DNA of 64,000 bases from Podospora bellae-mahoneyi (Eukaryota; Ascomycota; Sordariomycetes; Sordariales; Podosporaceae). The position numbers and the translations under genes are program-made. How positions within the stretch are numbered: the first letter of the stretch is position 1; every line of letters begins with the position of its first letter. Where the stretch lies: NCBI RefSeq assembly GCF_035222275.1, contig NC_085881.1, forward strand, positions 4,340,001 to 4,404,000, read 5' to 3'. The notes under the pieces were generated by a model that did not search any database, was not told the origin of the DNA, and saw nothing but the letters and a program-made list of their open reading frames with translations. Positions 31,374-43,430 of this stretch are shown here, in pieces.

Positions 31374-33292
31374 CTAACGGTTCTTGTTTTGCCAACAGTA
31401 GTCAACAGCGGGTGTGACGATGTTGTGGAAGTCGGAGGTGGCAATACGGCCAATGAAGAACACTCTGTAGTTGTGCTCGATCGTGACAAGCTTCGCGTAA
31501 TTCACGCGCGACTCCTTGTCGAGCTTCTCGGTTCGTTCTGTGAGCTCGAGCCGCACAGGTTCGAAACCCAAGTCTGGCTCGCCCGGCATCATGCGTGGTC
31601 TTGTACCAGAGGCATAGACGATCCCATGCTTGCGGGGCTTCACGCCCTTTTTGGTGCAGGCTTGATGACCATATGTCAGAATAGGCCTGTTGCTCCGGTC
31701 AGTTCATAGGACTTCTGGACGGAGCTCGGGGTATCATTTACACGCAAGTAGAATGACCTTCGTCGGTAGCGACAACAATGAACCGACGAAAGCTTTCATG
31801 AAACTTCTGGCCTCGTTGCATGTAGGATCGCAGGGTCGCGTTCATACCGCTCCCGAGAGGTTCAGACCAGTAGATTTTAAAGACCTTAACATCCGGTCAT
31901 GTTAGCCAAGAAAATTCAATCTCTATTGAGAGTCACCTACTTCTCCCGGTTGGAATCTTGACGAGTGTTCGACAACGAAGCCTGTCAACAGTTAACAACA
32001 GATCGGGAATTCCAGGGAGGTGGTACATTACTGCTCCAAATGTCATTTTGTTGCGATGAATGTGAAGTACCATAGCCTCTTTCGCTGACTCGTTGGTTGA
32101 TGGTATTCCCATACGAGTAAGGGGTCTTCACCATCGGAGACAGAGCTCTTGGTGTCTGCTGCCCCGGATCGTCTTGAAATTGATATGCGGACTGGTCATA
32201 TCCAGTAACCATTGAAGCTGCTCCAGGCACCATGCCAGTTCCGTACCCATCATCTTCCTCATAGGCCTCGGGAATAGTAGAGTACTCCTCTATTTCTCGT
32301 CAGCAACAGCAGCATTATATCGAAAGCTTTTTGGATATCGGTCAATGTTTTCATACCTGGGGGTTGAATCACAGTCGCAGTGTCCTCTTCAACTTCACCT
32401 TCTATAGGGCCAGGCTCTGAAAACACGGCTGCCCTTGGATCAAGAGTGACAGTGCTGCCTGAGTAATAGGTGGACTCTGCGGGATTGGGCGCAACTTGGG
32501 TTCCTGTTCAGAATCAGCAATTGTCCCGATATATCATTTGGAAGAACTTGAGGTACCTTGATCGTCGAATTCACTTGCAACACTTGCATCCGTACCATCT
32601 GCAAGATCAGTTCCATACTCGGATGCAACAGATGAGGCTTCATCGTAGGATGAAGTAGGCTTCGTTGGTTCGTAGAACGGCTCACCGGGCCCAAATGACT
32701 GGGGTTGAGCTGGCTGCAGATCATCAGGTTGAGGTTTTCCCCTGTTCCGAGGTCTCCTTGACGAGGAGCTTTTCCCTTTGGATGGTCTGTATCCAGAAGA
32801 CTGGTCGTAAGATTTCCCATTTGGCCTGGTCGAGTACCCATCGTAACCTTGTGCAGGTGGCGCTCCATATCCCTGAGTTTGGTCACTATAAACTATGTTC
32901 TGCCCAGGGCTCGGTGGAATACCCGACAGCCCGAAGCTCGTGGAACCAGTCGGGGCACTAAACGTATAAGAGTCATCATATGCCGAACCATCTTGGACAC
33001 CCGGCGTATCAAGATTGTACGATGTATCTGAGATGGTCACATTGGACATAGAGCTCGCGAGATTATCAACACCATCACCACGAGGAGCTTGCTGCTCACT
33101 GCTTGGCGGGTAGCTGTAGTCATATTCCCAATCACCTGCACCATGTCAATATGACGTTCGCATCGTCCGAAAAGAATATTTGGGGAAGATATCGGTACCT
33201 CTGTGGTTCCGTCTGGCCCTAAAATATCGGTTGTTCTGCTCATCATGTTCCCACTTGGACCATGCCCCTTGGTTTCGTCGACTGGAACTCAT
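31374..33292 (-). CDS. DUF6590-domain protein, seven exons
   Basis: The exons on minus are 33199-33292, 32557-33135, 32357-32503, 32032-32289, 31941-31981, 31742-31884 and 31374-31686. All six junctions have GT...AG ends and keep phase, giving 524 residues. The first 360 residues are disordered and rich in Gly, Tyr, Ser and Pro (MSSSRRNQGAWSKWEHDEQN; many SYxY-like and GYG units). The C-terminal 160 residues form the fungal DUF6590 domain: FVVEHSSRFQPGEVFKIYWS, SFRRFIVVATDEGHSTCVPI, LTYGHQACTKKGVKP, HGIVYASG and VNYAKLVTIEHNYRVFFIG. The domain is widespread in filamentous fungi, often in nuclear or stress-related proteins of unknown activity. The Tyr/Gly/Gln-rich N-terminal part resembles condensate-forming sequences. 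The start ATG at 33292 gives a Trp-containing MSSSRRNQGAWSKWE motif common in this family. Confidence 0.88.
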
Positions 33293-35201
33293 GGTGCATG
33301 CATTTTTGGAAAACGTAACAAAATATTGGTGAACTCAACAATCCCGATAGACGGGATGGTGTTATGAGGGAGCGTATTCGTGGGTAAGATGAAAACCAGA
33401 GCAAAAAACGATATACCAACGGCCAACGGCAAGAGATCCAGAACCTCCTCTAGCACGCAGCGGAGTTGCTATTCCAAGATGATGTCCTGCCTTTATACCG
33501 AGATTCTCTTTGCCACAATCCGGAGCCGCAAGTGTAGCTAGAGGCCTAGGAGTTGGGGAGTGGAATCTCTAGTTGTCGAGTGGTGCTCTGGGCCTCTTCG
33601 TAGATTAAATGCAATTGTAATTGGCGGAGGTGAGAGCTCGTGACACACGGCCCGGGATCCCATTCGCGGCGTAGGCCGACCCTATTGTCGCCGGATGAAT
33701 GACCTCTTGAAAGAGGGAAGGATAAGTGTGGGTCGTTGGAGGAACAGAAGAGGCCAAAGAAAGTTGCAGCAAGAGGAGAGGCGGTGACCAGTGGTCGACA
33801 CGACGACGGAGCCCAAAGGCTGGAGTCGAGAACAGCCGCAAGACTGGGGAAGCAACGAGCTCAAAGCTGAGGAGTCAAGACGGCGGGCTGCTGCAATGTC
33901 TCGACGCGAGGTGGCTGCGTGTGGGTGTTCTTATCAGGCCGTGAATGACCAATGTTGACGAATCCCGAGCCACCTTGAGCGGAGCTTGATGTGGTTCTTG
34001 GACCAGTCGCGAAGACCTGTTGGAGATGTTGCCCAATGATCACGATATTCTCGTGATGAGAACGAGGGAGTTGAAAACAAAAAGGATGAATACATTAGGC
34101 AGCTACACATGAGCTGGGAGATGGCAAGTGGGTTCTTTCTATACCGCGCTTTTGGCGCGATGCTCTCATACGTTGCCTCTTTTCATTTTCCATCTGCTCC
34201 TTCCACAGCTGAATTTCCATTTCCCAGTTTGGGATTCTCTGCATACGCAGTCATGCCGGCGGATTTGGTGAAGGAGGGGTCGAGAGTGCTAGCGCCGGTG
34301 CTCCACCGCAGGGTCGAGATGCCCCGCTGTGGAAATGTATGTATGCGTGATCCGGGGTACAGGAAATGGAATTTCCAAAACCTCTCTTCAAGAGAATATA
34401 AGAACTCTGCCGTGACATGTCGCACGTCTCAGAATATTAGATCAGACGGGTTATCCAAGGGCAGGTCTTCATGTTAAATAGACTCGCCAGGGTGTTCCTC
34501 CTCAACATCGTTAGGCTGTCAGAACCCCCCATGAAGTGCGGCCAGGACCGTCCCGTTGATCCAAGCTTCCCCATTCGAGATGAGTTGGACCCACAAGGCT
34601 GGGAACAACTGAGAAGATGGGTTAAAGGCCCTTTCCTTATTTCTAACCGCCTTTGCGAACCCAACCAAACTGCATACCCTTCGTGCCCTCCAAGGTTGAC
34701 CGATACAGTGGGAAGGAAGATGTTTCATTCCGCTTGAACCAACCACGAAGGCTGGCTCCATTGCATGCCCAATAATAGAGCAGGCATTCACTTGGACACT
34801 GGGGGCTGGCATGTTAGGAAGCTGCGGAACTTGGAAGGCATGACTGCCCGGCACAGATTGGGGCACTGGGCAGTAGGTTCTCGCACAAACGAAGAAGCCC
34901 TGTTTTACCAGCCGCCGCAACAATACCTAATCCTATCAGCAAACGCGTTCCATCTCACCCACGGACTCCCTTTGGGCATTTCCCCACTCATCTCCTGCCT
35001 TGGCTTACCTTTGATGGCACTTCGTCTTCTGTCTGTTCCTTGTGTATACGGCATCATTCAAACAAGCCCTCTGCTCTTTCTTGGAGAATCGGGCTAAATC
35101 TATCGCACCATCTGTCTGTCTGTCCGCCCTCGCGCAGCATCATCCGATGGCCCCAAGCCATTGGAGATGCTGTTCAAGACCGACGTGCTGTCTTCATCAC
35201 C
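33293..35201. other. Intergenic: divergent upstream regions of the DUF6590 and coiled-coil genes
   Basis: About 1.9 kb. Short frames on both strands have no domain similarity. Nothing further is recognised. Confidence 0.35.
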
Positions 35202-37202
35202 ATGACTTCCACCACATTACCACCAACCAACCCCAACACGCAAAACAATTTTCCACTGAGAAATGGCTCCTTAAACGCTCAAACCACCACACTACCTTTG
35301 ACCCGCAAACCTACACCACTCTCGTCGCCAGCTACGCCTCGCTTCAACCATGCTGTGTCGCCGGCATTCAAACGGTCTGTTGAGAGGCCAGCTGCCCTCA
35401 ATGCCTTGCCCACGATGAATGGGTCACCGCCTAACCTACGCAATGCTTCTGTTCACACACCTCCTGACGATGATTCGACCTCTTGGACTGGAGATAGTAC
35501 AGCAAGCAGTGGTGATGACGATTTGTCCCCACCCCCTCCTCCACCCCCTCCTCCACCACCCCCTCCACGAGCTTTAAAGCCCGAGATTGTCCATCCAGTT
35601 CCACCAACCAACCTGCTGCCCGTTGGCCAAATTTGGGCAGCACAGGCTACGCCTGCCATAGCACCGGCTGTTCATGCTCCAATCCGACCACATCCTCTTG
35701 ACATCGACGGTTCGGAGTCGGAATTTAGCGATTCGGACGAGGCATCCACAAGTCGATATCATGATCGGCTGCGCCGGGATCTGGGGGCTGCGGTCGAAGG
35801 CAAGCAACGCGACCTCCGCCAGCTAAGATCGCAGATGTCTACCAAGCTTGACGAAATGCTTGACGCCATACGCAAGTTGACGACCTTGGAAAATGAGGCC
35901 ATGAAGCTTTTGAAGCCGGACCAAGGGGGTGTTCAAAAGTTTCGTCAACTACAAAAAACCCAGATGGAACTCCTCTCGACATTCAAAGCAATCAGGAGTG
36001 ATTTCGAAGAAGATGAGTTTCAGTTGCAGAGCTTGGAGAGTGATTTGGTCAGGGCTGCACGACCAGCTCCATTCTCAGCCAGGCCTAATGCCGTAGGCCT
36101 GCCGGGGATGGATTCAGTCATGCAACAGTCCATTATTGAAGCGAAAGAGGAGGTGCCAGAGATCTTGTTGGGCATATCGGGAGAACGCTACGACGATATA
36201 CACCCTCGGTATCAAGATCTTTTGGACAAAGTTGGAGATCGCGAACTTGCCCGAGAACATTGTGAGGAAATCAGGTATCGCCGCGAGGATATCATCTACG
36301 AACTTGAGATCAAACTTCACCGGAAGAGGATGCAAGAGAACCCGGGCAACTCGATCAGCGAGGAGGAGCTAGCGGAAATGAAGACATCGCTCGAAAGCAT
36401 TCCGACAAATCCTGGAGAATTTCAGGCTCGATTTGGACTCTCCGCTAACGAAGAAGACCTCAACTTTCTCGAGGACTACGACCGCCAACTGCAACGAGCG
36501 CAAAGGAGGTTTGACAGGGCAGAACAGGAAGTTCACCGGCTGCGAGAATGGTGCATCAACAATAAGGCGATGCGTCAAAATGCCTCCTATAACGAGTTAC
36601 TAACAATCTACCTTGGGACCGACCAGCCACCGCTTCCCCCGGATGACGGGAATATGCCCATTGAATTCGTCCCGCGAACAGGTCACAGCAAGCTTGCCCA
36701 TGATCGGTTTCCTATTCTCATGTCGAATCCATCGCATGTCCTGGACGAATTATCGGAACAAGCGGCTCTGAACAAGGCGATGGCACTTCCAGCAGACTCC
36801 CCGGAGAGTGCTCAGCGGAGGGCTGAGTGCATGAAGGAGTTAGGAATCACCAAGCTGTTTCAGAACGCCAGGAATACCCCTGACCTGATCAATCGATGGC
36901 TACTTCACCGCCTCCGCACATGTCCTATGGAAATAGAGCTCATGCTTACTGTATTTGAGACGAGCTGCAAGGTTGTCAACTTGCGGAGATGGCAGGAGGA
37001 GGTGCTGTTTTACTGGCCAAGAGACGAGGCAGCCAAGAAGTCACCGCTGGAATTTGAAGGACCTCGAACACCGGTGGATGAGATATATCTTGGAGAGCAG
37101 GACTTTTCACGAATCAACTCTGACATTCACAGGAGTCAGCAGGCGGACGAGGGGGGTCAACACAGCTCAAGGAGATCGAGTGGAAGTGAGAGTGATGGAT
37201 GA
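35202..37202 (+). CDS. Proline-rich coiled-coil protein of unknown function
   Basis: Single exon, 666 residues, from ATG 35202 (MTSTTLPPTNPNTQ). The frame stays open upstream, but that part reads like leader sequence. Residues 1-170 are disordered, Ser/Thr/Pro-rich, with a run of 13 prolines at about residues 110-122 after an acidic SGDDDLS. Residues about 200-480 are long, charged and helical with coiled-coil periodicity (AAVEGKQRDLRQLRSQMSTK, then LDEMLDAIRKLTTLEN). Two further ordered segments follow: ERYDDIHPRYQDLLDKVGDR, and LINRWLLHRLRTCPMEIELML, then LTVFETSCKVVNLRRWQEEV. It ends in a Ser/Arg/Glu-rich tail. The polyproline tract and coiled coil suggest a scaffold near actin, profilin or septins, but no named family is recognised. 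It looks like a conserved fungal protein with fairly uniform codon use. Confidence 0.8.
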   Translation: MTSTTLPPTNPNTQNNFPLRNGSLNAQTTTLPLTRKPTPLSSPATPRFNHAVSPAFKRSVERPAALNALPTMNGSPPNLRNASVHTPPDDDSTSWTGDSTASSGDDDLSPPPPPPPPPPPPPRALKPEIVHPVPPTNLLPVGQIWAAQATPAIAPAVHAPIRPHPLDIDGSESEFSDSDEASTSRYHDRLRRDLGAAVEGKQRDLRQLRSQMSTKLDEMLDAIRKLTTLENEAMKLLKPDQGGVQKFRQLQKTQMELLSTFKAIRSDFEEDEFQLQSLESDLVRAARPAPFSARPNAVGLPGMDSVMQQSIIEAKEEVPEILLGISGERYDDIHPRYQDLLDKVGDRELAREHCEEIRYRREDIIYELEIKLHRKRMQENPGNSISEEELAEMKTSLESIPTNPGEFQARFGLSANEEDLNFLEDYDRQLQRAQRRFDRAEQEVHRLREWCINNKAMRQNASYNELLTIYLGTDQPPLPPDDGNMPIEFVPRTGHSKLAHDRFPILMSNPSHVLDELSEQAALNKAMALPADSPESAQRRAECMKELGITKLFQNARNTPDLINRWLLHRLRTCPMEIELMLTVFETSCKVVNLRRWQEEVLFYWPRDEAAKKSPLEFEGPRTPVDEIYLGEQDFSRINSDIHRSQQADEGGQHSSRRSSGSESDG

Positions 37203-40200
37203 GTCTGTCCTAATGAGTTCTTGTCGGTTTTTTTCACGTTGATATTGGGTATAATCACACCAAAACGCATGTTGTTGGTCAACATGTTGGAACTGCAATG
37301 ATTTTGTAGTGTGATCACGGCTTGGTTAGATGGTTGGGGGGCTACGTTTGTGACTTTTGACCAAAGGGATTACTTGGTACATGTTTTGGGTGTATTGGCT
37401 TGGATTTGTTCTATACCCCTCGGTTTATTCGCAAACGATATGAATGTATGATGATTCTGCTTTCTGTCGTCGGGGCCTTCATCTTCGACAACTGTGTTGC
37501 ACAACCTATGTAGTAGACCGGCAGGCCGTTGTACAGAAACGATATCTGGGGCACGCGCACAGTTACCCTTCCTGCAATGTAACCAAACTTCGCTACCGTA
37601 GGTGGTCATCAAGGCAGCAAGGTCAGACCTGCAGAGAACGACACTAATGTATGCAGATAGCATTCGATACCACTCATCGCTCTGCCGGGACAGACCACTG
37701 CTTCAGATCTTGAGGTGGGATGTAGCTCGAAGCTCGGCACAGCAGCCCTATCAAGCAACTCTGACCCCCCGAGATTTGTCAATCATTCGACTGAGTGGCA
37801 CCTAAATGCTATCGGAAGCTGCCCGAAAGAAGCTGGTCAGAAAATGAAGCCCTTCGGGGCAACGACATCCCACACGGTCTTGGCTTACAGCCTTACTTGT
37901 CGAATCCAAGGCACGGTAATCCATGGGTACCTAGGAGTCGAGCAGGAGGGAATCACACACCCGACAACAGAGACCAATAATTTTCAAATCTCATAGCCTT
38001 GCCTCTTTCATCCCACACTTTTGGCACACCATCTTTCAAGAGTGGTATGCAACTAACCTTTTCCCACACCATTTTTGCTTTACTCTCTCGAGACAGGTAT
38101 GACTCAATAGCGAGATCTCACTCTCCTATCATATAGGCCAGTGATATTGCTCCTCACACACCGCAAGTTGGTCGAGCGGTGGGGGAGTAAGGCTGCGGTC
38201 CGACGTGATTCAAATCCTAAAGGATTTTTGCCCGCAAGTAGGAAAGCGGCGCCCGCTTGCCCCGTACGAGATGAATTGAGGAGTGGTAGGTGCATGACGA
38301 TGGCAGTGGCGGTGGTGGTTGTCTCACAGTCCACGGGACGAATGTGGTGTGGGTGGTGTCGGATTGCTTTGCCCCGCGAGAGCTATCAAAGCTCATCCGA
38401 GCTCGAGTTTCACAGCTTGCTGAAGTACCAGGCCAGTTAATAGGCGCTGTATAACCTCGACATCGGCGCGAACGTTACCGAGCCTCGCAGGTGAATATCA
38501 TAGCCAGGCATACAAGCTTCAAGCCCCCAAATGCACGGGACTGACAGACCAGACTCTCTGCCATAGTCATGTAACCAGAGCCTCAGAGCCTTGGATAATC
38601 CTCATCACTTGGACAGGATTCTCAGTCGTGTGGGATCATCAACCACCTCCGTCAACCCCTCGCCCGCTCAGCCGGGCAACACGCCCACAACCCGTATCCA
38701 GCATCTTTCTTTTTTCAGCCACGATATAATTTACCCCTGAATGACGCCCAGATCGCCAATTCAGGACATCCACTCACAAGCCCACCGAAGGTCAGCACAG
38801 AAATGGGGATATGAGTTATCATGTACTTGTATCCCTGTTTTCCCATGCTTCCCGTCCCAAGCTGTCGGATCACTCGGCTGGGGCCGCCTCACTTTCTTTC
38901 TTTGACTTTTTGCAGGTGGGCCAAAATATGCAAGTGAGATCTCCAAGTCTTGACAGCAGTTTTGGCTCCGGCTCCGGGTTGGCTATGGAAAGTAGACCTG
39001 CGGTGTGGTCAGACAAACAATACACCTAGTATACTCCTCTTCGATCGGTATTACGTACTTCTCTACTGAGGTTAGATTCTGGTGTCATATCCCTTCATGT
39101 TCACGTTATACCATCTCATTGAGTGTATTTCAAGAATTGGCAGACTGTCTATTTACAATTACCCCTTTCGGTCGGGTACACTCCGTATTTGAGCTTTACT
39201 TTCCAAACGGGCAACATGAGAAGTGCAGGTCGTGGGCTCAACAACATGCCAAAAATGCAAGATGAGGCTCATAAACGAACTACAAGGGAAAAATGCAGTT
39301 CGAGGCTCTAATGTGAGCAGGAGAAAACTTTATTTTGATGTCTTTAGGGTGTGGTTTCGGTAAGGGAGAAGTGCATATTTTCCGGATAGGCGGGCTGTTC
39401 TACAGTCAACTGCCGCGGTGAAAAAGATTTATTCGAGGAAATGTACCGTTCAAGGTAGACTTTGATATATTCATCAAAAATGTACTCAGTTCAAACAGAA
39501 GAAGTATGTAAACATTGGGAATTGACGTTGATGCCAAATGTTACAGTAGGCTATTTCCACTCTGATGTTCTTTCCAACCACCAACCGGAACCTGGGTTAT
39601 ATGACACGACAAAAGATATATACTCGCAGAGACTAGCTCGAGACATTTCAACTACGCCTTTCAAGTTTAGAGACCCCACAAGGAGGAGAATGTGAAGTAC
39701 TGGATCTTGCTGGGTGAACGTCCTCTTTGGCCGGCGGTAGCTGCGTCATCTTGGTGATGTGCCAAGGACAATATAGGATTTGACGTTTCAAGAACGGTAT
39801 CACGAGAATCAAAAGTATCTATGCACACTCTAACTACACATGAACATACTCATCGCGGGATTGACTACCTACGCGGCTTGCGTTATGGGATGATAAAAAG
39901 ACCTAGTGTAAAGTTGAGATCAAGACACATGAGATGAATTCCCTAGGGAACTACCATGCATGCAGACATACATATGTACACCAACAGGTCAAGGACTAAA
40001 CCATCAATCTATGCTGTAAAATCACATCAGGTATCTCTCTATCTCCTTCATGCTCTGCGATGTCATCAGATCAAACCCCCGACTGTACATCTCGCATACC
40101 CCCCATCCACAGCCTCTTCCCGCGGCCAACACAAAACAGATGCATATCTGCACCTCGCAGTTACTGACGCTTGTAGCCCATCCCCAAACACATCGCCAGA

Positions 40201-40451
40201 ACTGGATAGAGTGACCGTGTCGATATATGAGACATTGGGTATTACCAGCGAGTGTGGACTGACGCTTGATGTCGCTTTCCCCCCACTCCGTCGTTTATTT
40301 TACGCAAACATGCTGTCAAAAAACCAAAATACCCTATAAACGCCATGCGCCGCCCCAGACACACGAAAGCCAACCATCCAGGTGAACACCGAGCAATGTC
40401 AGAACGCCCTGAACAGAGCAGTAAATGATCCCACGATCCAACTTTTTACGC
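37203..40451. other. Gene-poor interval of 3.2 kb
   Basis: No supported protein gene. Sequence composition is AT-richer than in the genes, and short frames end quickly. A pair of tRNA-like Pol III promoter boxes lies at 38169-38217. No terminal repeats or transposase similarity were recognised, so an old degraded repeat is possible but not shown. Confidence 0.35.
38157..38226 (+). other. tRNA-like Pol III A-box/B-box pair (tRNA remnant or SINE-like head)
   Basis: TGGTCGAGCGG at 38169-38179 fits the A-box consensus TGGCNNAGTGG. GATTCAAATCC at 38207-38217 fits the B-box GGTTCGANTCC at 9 of 11 positions and carries a standard T-loop TTCAAAT. The spacing is that of a tRNA without a variable arm. 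The acceptor ends (around 38157 and 38226) do not pair well, so this is not a functional tRNA. Confidence 0.35.
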
Positions 40452-41906
40452 TTATTCCTGGTACTCCTTTTGGAGGTAGACGCACGATACCATGGCGTGA
40501 TCACGCTCATAGGGTTCTGAGTATGATAGTTAGCATCTGGATCATTGTATTTCAAGACAAATCATCTGTCGTGGGACTTACCAAGAGTAAGTTGCTCCTT
40601 GGGAACAAACTTGTCCTCACGGAGCTTCTGGACTTCGCTGGCAAACACTTGCTCAGGGGGCGCTGTGCTGTCAATGCAGGACGCCTTGATGGAGATGAGA
40701 AGACCACCACCCTGCTTCAGGAACAACTTGGCGTTGATACCGACAATTCTGGCCTGATCGGGCTGGGCAACATCGGCGAAGATGACATCGACCATCGGCA
40801 AAAGCATGCGGTAGGCCATGGGCTTCCGGGCGTCCTCAACGATGGGAATGACGTTTGTGCGGCGGGTCTAGTGAAGCGTCAGTATTTCGCGGTTTTGCAA
40901 TCGAATGACGGGCTTCAACGTACAGCCATGTTGATAAGATCTCTGCCAGAGCGGTGAGAGAACTCAACTGCGTAGACGGAACCGGTAGGGCCGACGATAT
41001 CGGCAACGTGGGAAACGGAGGTACCGGACGCAGCACCGAGGTAGAGGACCTTGGAACCGGGCTTCATGTAGATGGTCTCGAGACCACCGAGGATACCGGC
41101 AGCCAACTTGGAACGGAAAGGATTCCAGATCTGAAGTCCATGTTGTTAGCGCATGTTCATGGAAAACGCTGATAGCCAAGACTAGCACTCTGCGACTGAA
41201 AAACTTACGCGGTACTCGGTCTTGGTGGCGTTGCCCTCGTCGTTCTTGCCAGTCTCAACAGAGATTCTCTTCTCGCCGTAGACAGACTCGCCAGGTACAA
41301 GGTTGGCAGTGGCGAGCAAATCCTCCTTTCCACCGCGGGCAACGAAGACGCCCTTGTGACGATGGGGCTCGACGACGACCTTCTTGCCGCCAGCAGCACC
41401 ACCGGCACCACCACCGCGACCACCACCGCGGCCACTGTTGAATTGGTTAGCATCTGCCATAGTGGCTCGTAGATCGACATTCAAACGTACCCACGACCAC
41501 CACGGGCAGGACCGCCACGGCCACCGCCGCGAGGACCACCGCGAGCACCACCACGGCCACCACCACGACCGCCGAAACCGGCTATGTATTCAGTCAGCAA
41601 ATGTCATTGGAAATGTTGAGGCGAGAGAAGCCAGCAAAGTAGCAGGCCGGAGGAGAGGCGCAGGAGATCGCAAACTTTGGAGGGAAGCGAAGATCGAAAA
41701 CTTCATTCGCAATCCTCGGCGCGCAGAATCTGAGCGCTCGTGTCATCCAAAAGCAAAGCCATCGCAATCCAATGCCGTCAATTGATACCAGAAAAGAGAA
41801 TCTAGGACTTACCACCACCGCGGCCACCACCGCGTCCACCACGGTCACCACCACGGAAGTTGCCTCCCCCGCGACCACCGCCTCTTCCACCGCGCTCAAA
41901 GCCCAT
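40452..41906 (-). CDS. nop1: Fibrillarin (rRNA 2'-O-methyltransferase of box C/D snoRNPs)
   Basis: Six exons on minus (41813-41906, 41491-41581, 41209-41434, 40924-41130, 40582-40867, 40452-40516) splice in phase to 322 residues. Exons 1-3 encode the Gly/Arg-rich GAR domain ([20 protein letters not shown] and repeated RGG). The methyltransferase core follows: [61 protein letters not shown] (SAM-binding), [14 protein letters not shown] and [16 protein letters not shown]. The C-terminus is [20 protein letters not shown]. Fibrillarin methylates pre-rRNA in the nucleolus, guided by snoRNAs. It is divergent from ribosomal protein uL22 across a 521-bp promoter. The exon-1 and exon-2 boundaries fall inside the RGG repeats. 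Confidence 0.96.
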
Positions 41907-42427
41907 TATGACGGTTGGTTATGTCTGTAAATCGAATATAAGATCGTCGTGGGTATGTCTGTCGACGCCGAATCAGATGTGTTGCGCAAAGAGTTGTTGA
42001 GGACACAATGGGTTGATTTGCGCGGCTCTGTCGAGATGCTCAAAGAGCTTGTTGGAGCTGGATGCAAAATTTCCTAACACCCCAGAAAAAATGAGTGGAG
42101 CACCGATCAACTTTTTGTCGCCTCGGTGGTGGATTCTTCCGACATTCTGAGTGGCTGGGCATCTTGCTGTGAACCTGGTAGAGATCCGTGCGGTATTGTT
42201 ATCGTCTTATCGGCTTGGTGGGGCTGCAAGTGGGAAAGTTTTCTGCACTTGCCAGCCGCCAAGATTTTCTTCTGCCTCAGGCCAACACCGCTCCCGCACA
42301 AGCCAATCGAACACCACCCACCGAGCCCTAATCGCGAAATTGAATTTGGCTCCAAAATTTGGTAACCGTCATTCCTTGAACATCACCAAATTCGGCCGAT
42401 CTCGCCTCTAATCGACAAGCAGTCAAG
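41907..42427. promoter_or_regulatory. Shared divergent promoter of fibrillarin and ribosomal protein uL22, with a telobox
   Basis: 521 bp lie between the two ATGs. AGCCCTAA at 42324-42331 (upstream of uL22) matches the Tbf1/telobox consensus ARCCCTAA found in many fungal ribosomal-protein and ribosome-biogenesis promoters. One box could serve both genes. Confidence 0.5.
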
Positions 42428-43430
42428 ATGGTGAGTAGCCCTTGCGAAATCAATTCCCGAAGTCATTTTCGAGCGCCGTTCGAAGCCCCCGTCGAAATTT
42501 GCTGCTGGACCTTTGCGGAATTCCGTCCGGGATGGAGGATGGAGCTATTGCGGAAACCGACGAGGGGGAGGGAAATGTTGAAGCAATCGCCAGGAACCAT
42601 GCTGACCATGGATTTATCACGACATTAGGTTCGGTACGCTGCGACTGAGATTTCCCCGGTGAAGTCCGCCCGCTCCCGTGGCTCTTACCTCCGTGTTTCT
42701 TTCAAGAACACCCGCGAGACTGCCCAGGCCATCAACGGCTGGAAGCTCCAGCGCGCCCAGACCTTCCTCCAGAATGTCATTGACAAGAAGGAGGCCGTCC
42801 CTATGAGACGCTACTGCGGCTCCATCGGCCGTACTGCTCAAGGTACGAATAATCATCGATTTCCCGACATAAACACATCGGAAGCTTTGGACATGGAGAT
42901 TTGGGATTGGGGTGGGATTGGACACCCGGAACGATTAAAAGCTCCACGACTACAAGACTGGTGAAGGATGGATATGGCTATGAGAATGTTGGGCTGACTG
43001 TGATGGAAATGTAGGCAAGCAGTTCGGTGTCACCCGTGCCCGCTGGCCCGCCAAGTCCGCCGAGTTCCTCCTCGGTCTCCTCAAGAACGCCGAGTCCAAC
43101 GCCGACTCCAAGGGTCTTGACACTGGCAACCTCGTTGTCAAGCACATCCAGGTCAACCAGGCCCCCAAGCAGCGCCGCCGCACATACCGCGCCCACGGTC
43201 GCGTACGTATCTTCGAATCCGAGAACATCTCCAGCGGGGAGTGAGAGGGGAGGGACACACAGGCTAACATATGGCAGATCAACCCCTACATGTCCAACCC
43301 CTGCCACATCGAGCTTATCCTCACCGAGGCTGAGGAGACCGTCGCCAAGTCCGAGGCCGTTGTCCGTGAGGAGCACCTTAACAGCAGACAGCGTGGCGTT
43401 CGCGTCCGCCAGGCCCTCACTGCCGCCTAA
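42428..43430 (+). CDS. rpl17: 60S ribosomal protein L17 (uL22)
   Basis: Four exons (42428-42430, 42629-42842, 43015-43202, 43278-43430) give 185 residues. The first exon is only the ATG codon, a common feature of fungal ribosomal-protein genes. The product reads [20 protein letters not shown], then [20 protein letters not shown]. It continues with [60 protein letters not shown] and [20 protein letters not shown]. These are hallmarks of eukaryotic L17, which lines the peptide exit tunnel of the large subunit. Donors are GTGAGT, GTACGA and GTACGT. Confidence 0.96.

Noticed and set aside
37203-40451. RIP-degraded transposon in the AT-richer interval
   Set aside because: No terminal repeats, no recognisable transposase or reverse-transcriptase remnant, and AT richness is modest by eye.
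41582-41812. Possible box C/D snoRNA in the first fibrillarin intron (minus)
   Set aside because: Only an imperfect C box (TGGATGA) and a CTGA near the 3' end; no terminal stem and wrong spacing.
42431-43014. snoRNA in uL22 introns
   Set aside because: No RTGATGA/CTGA pair or H/ACA hairpin with an ACA tail was found in either intron.
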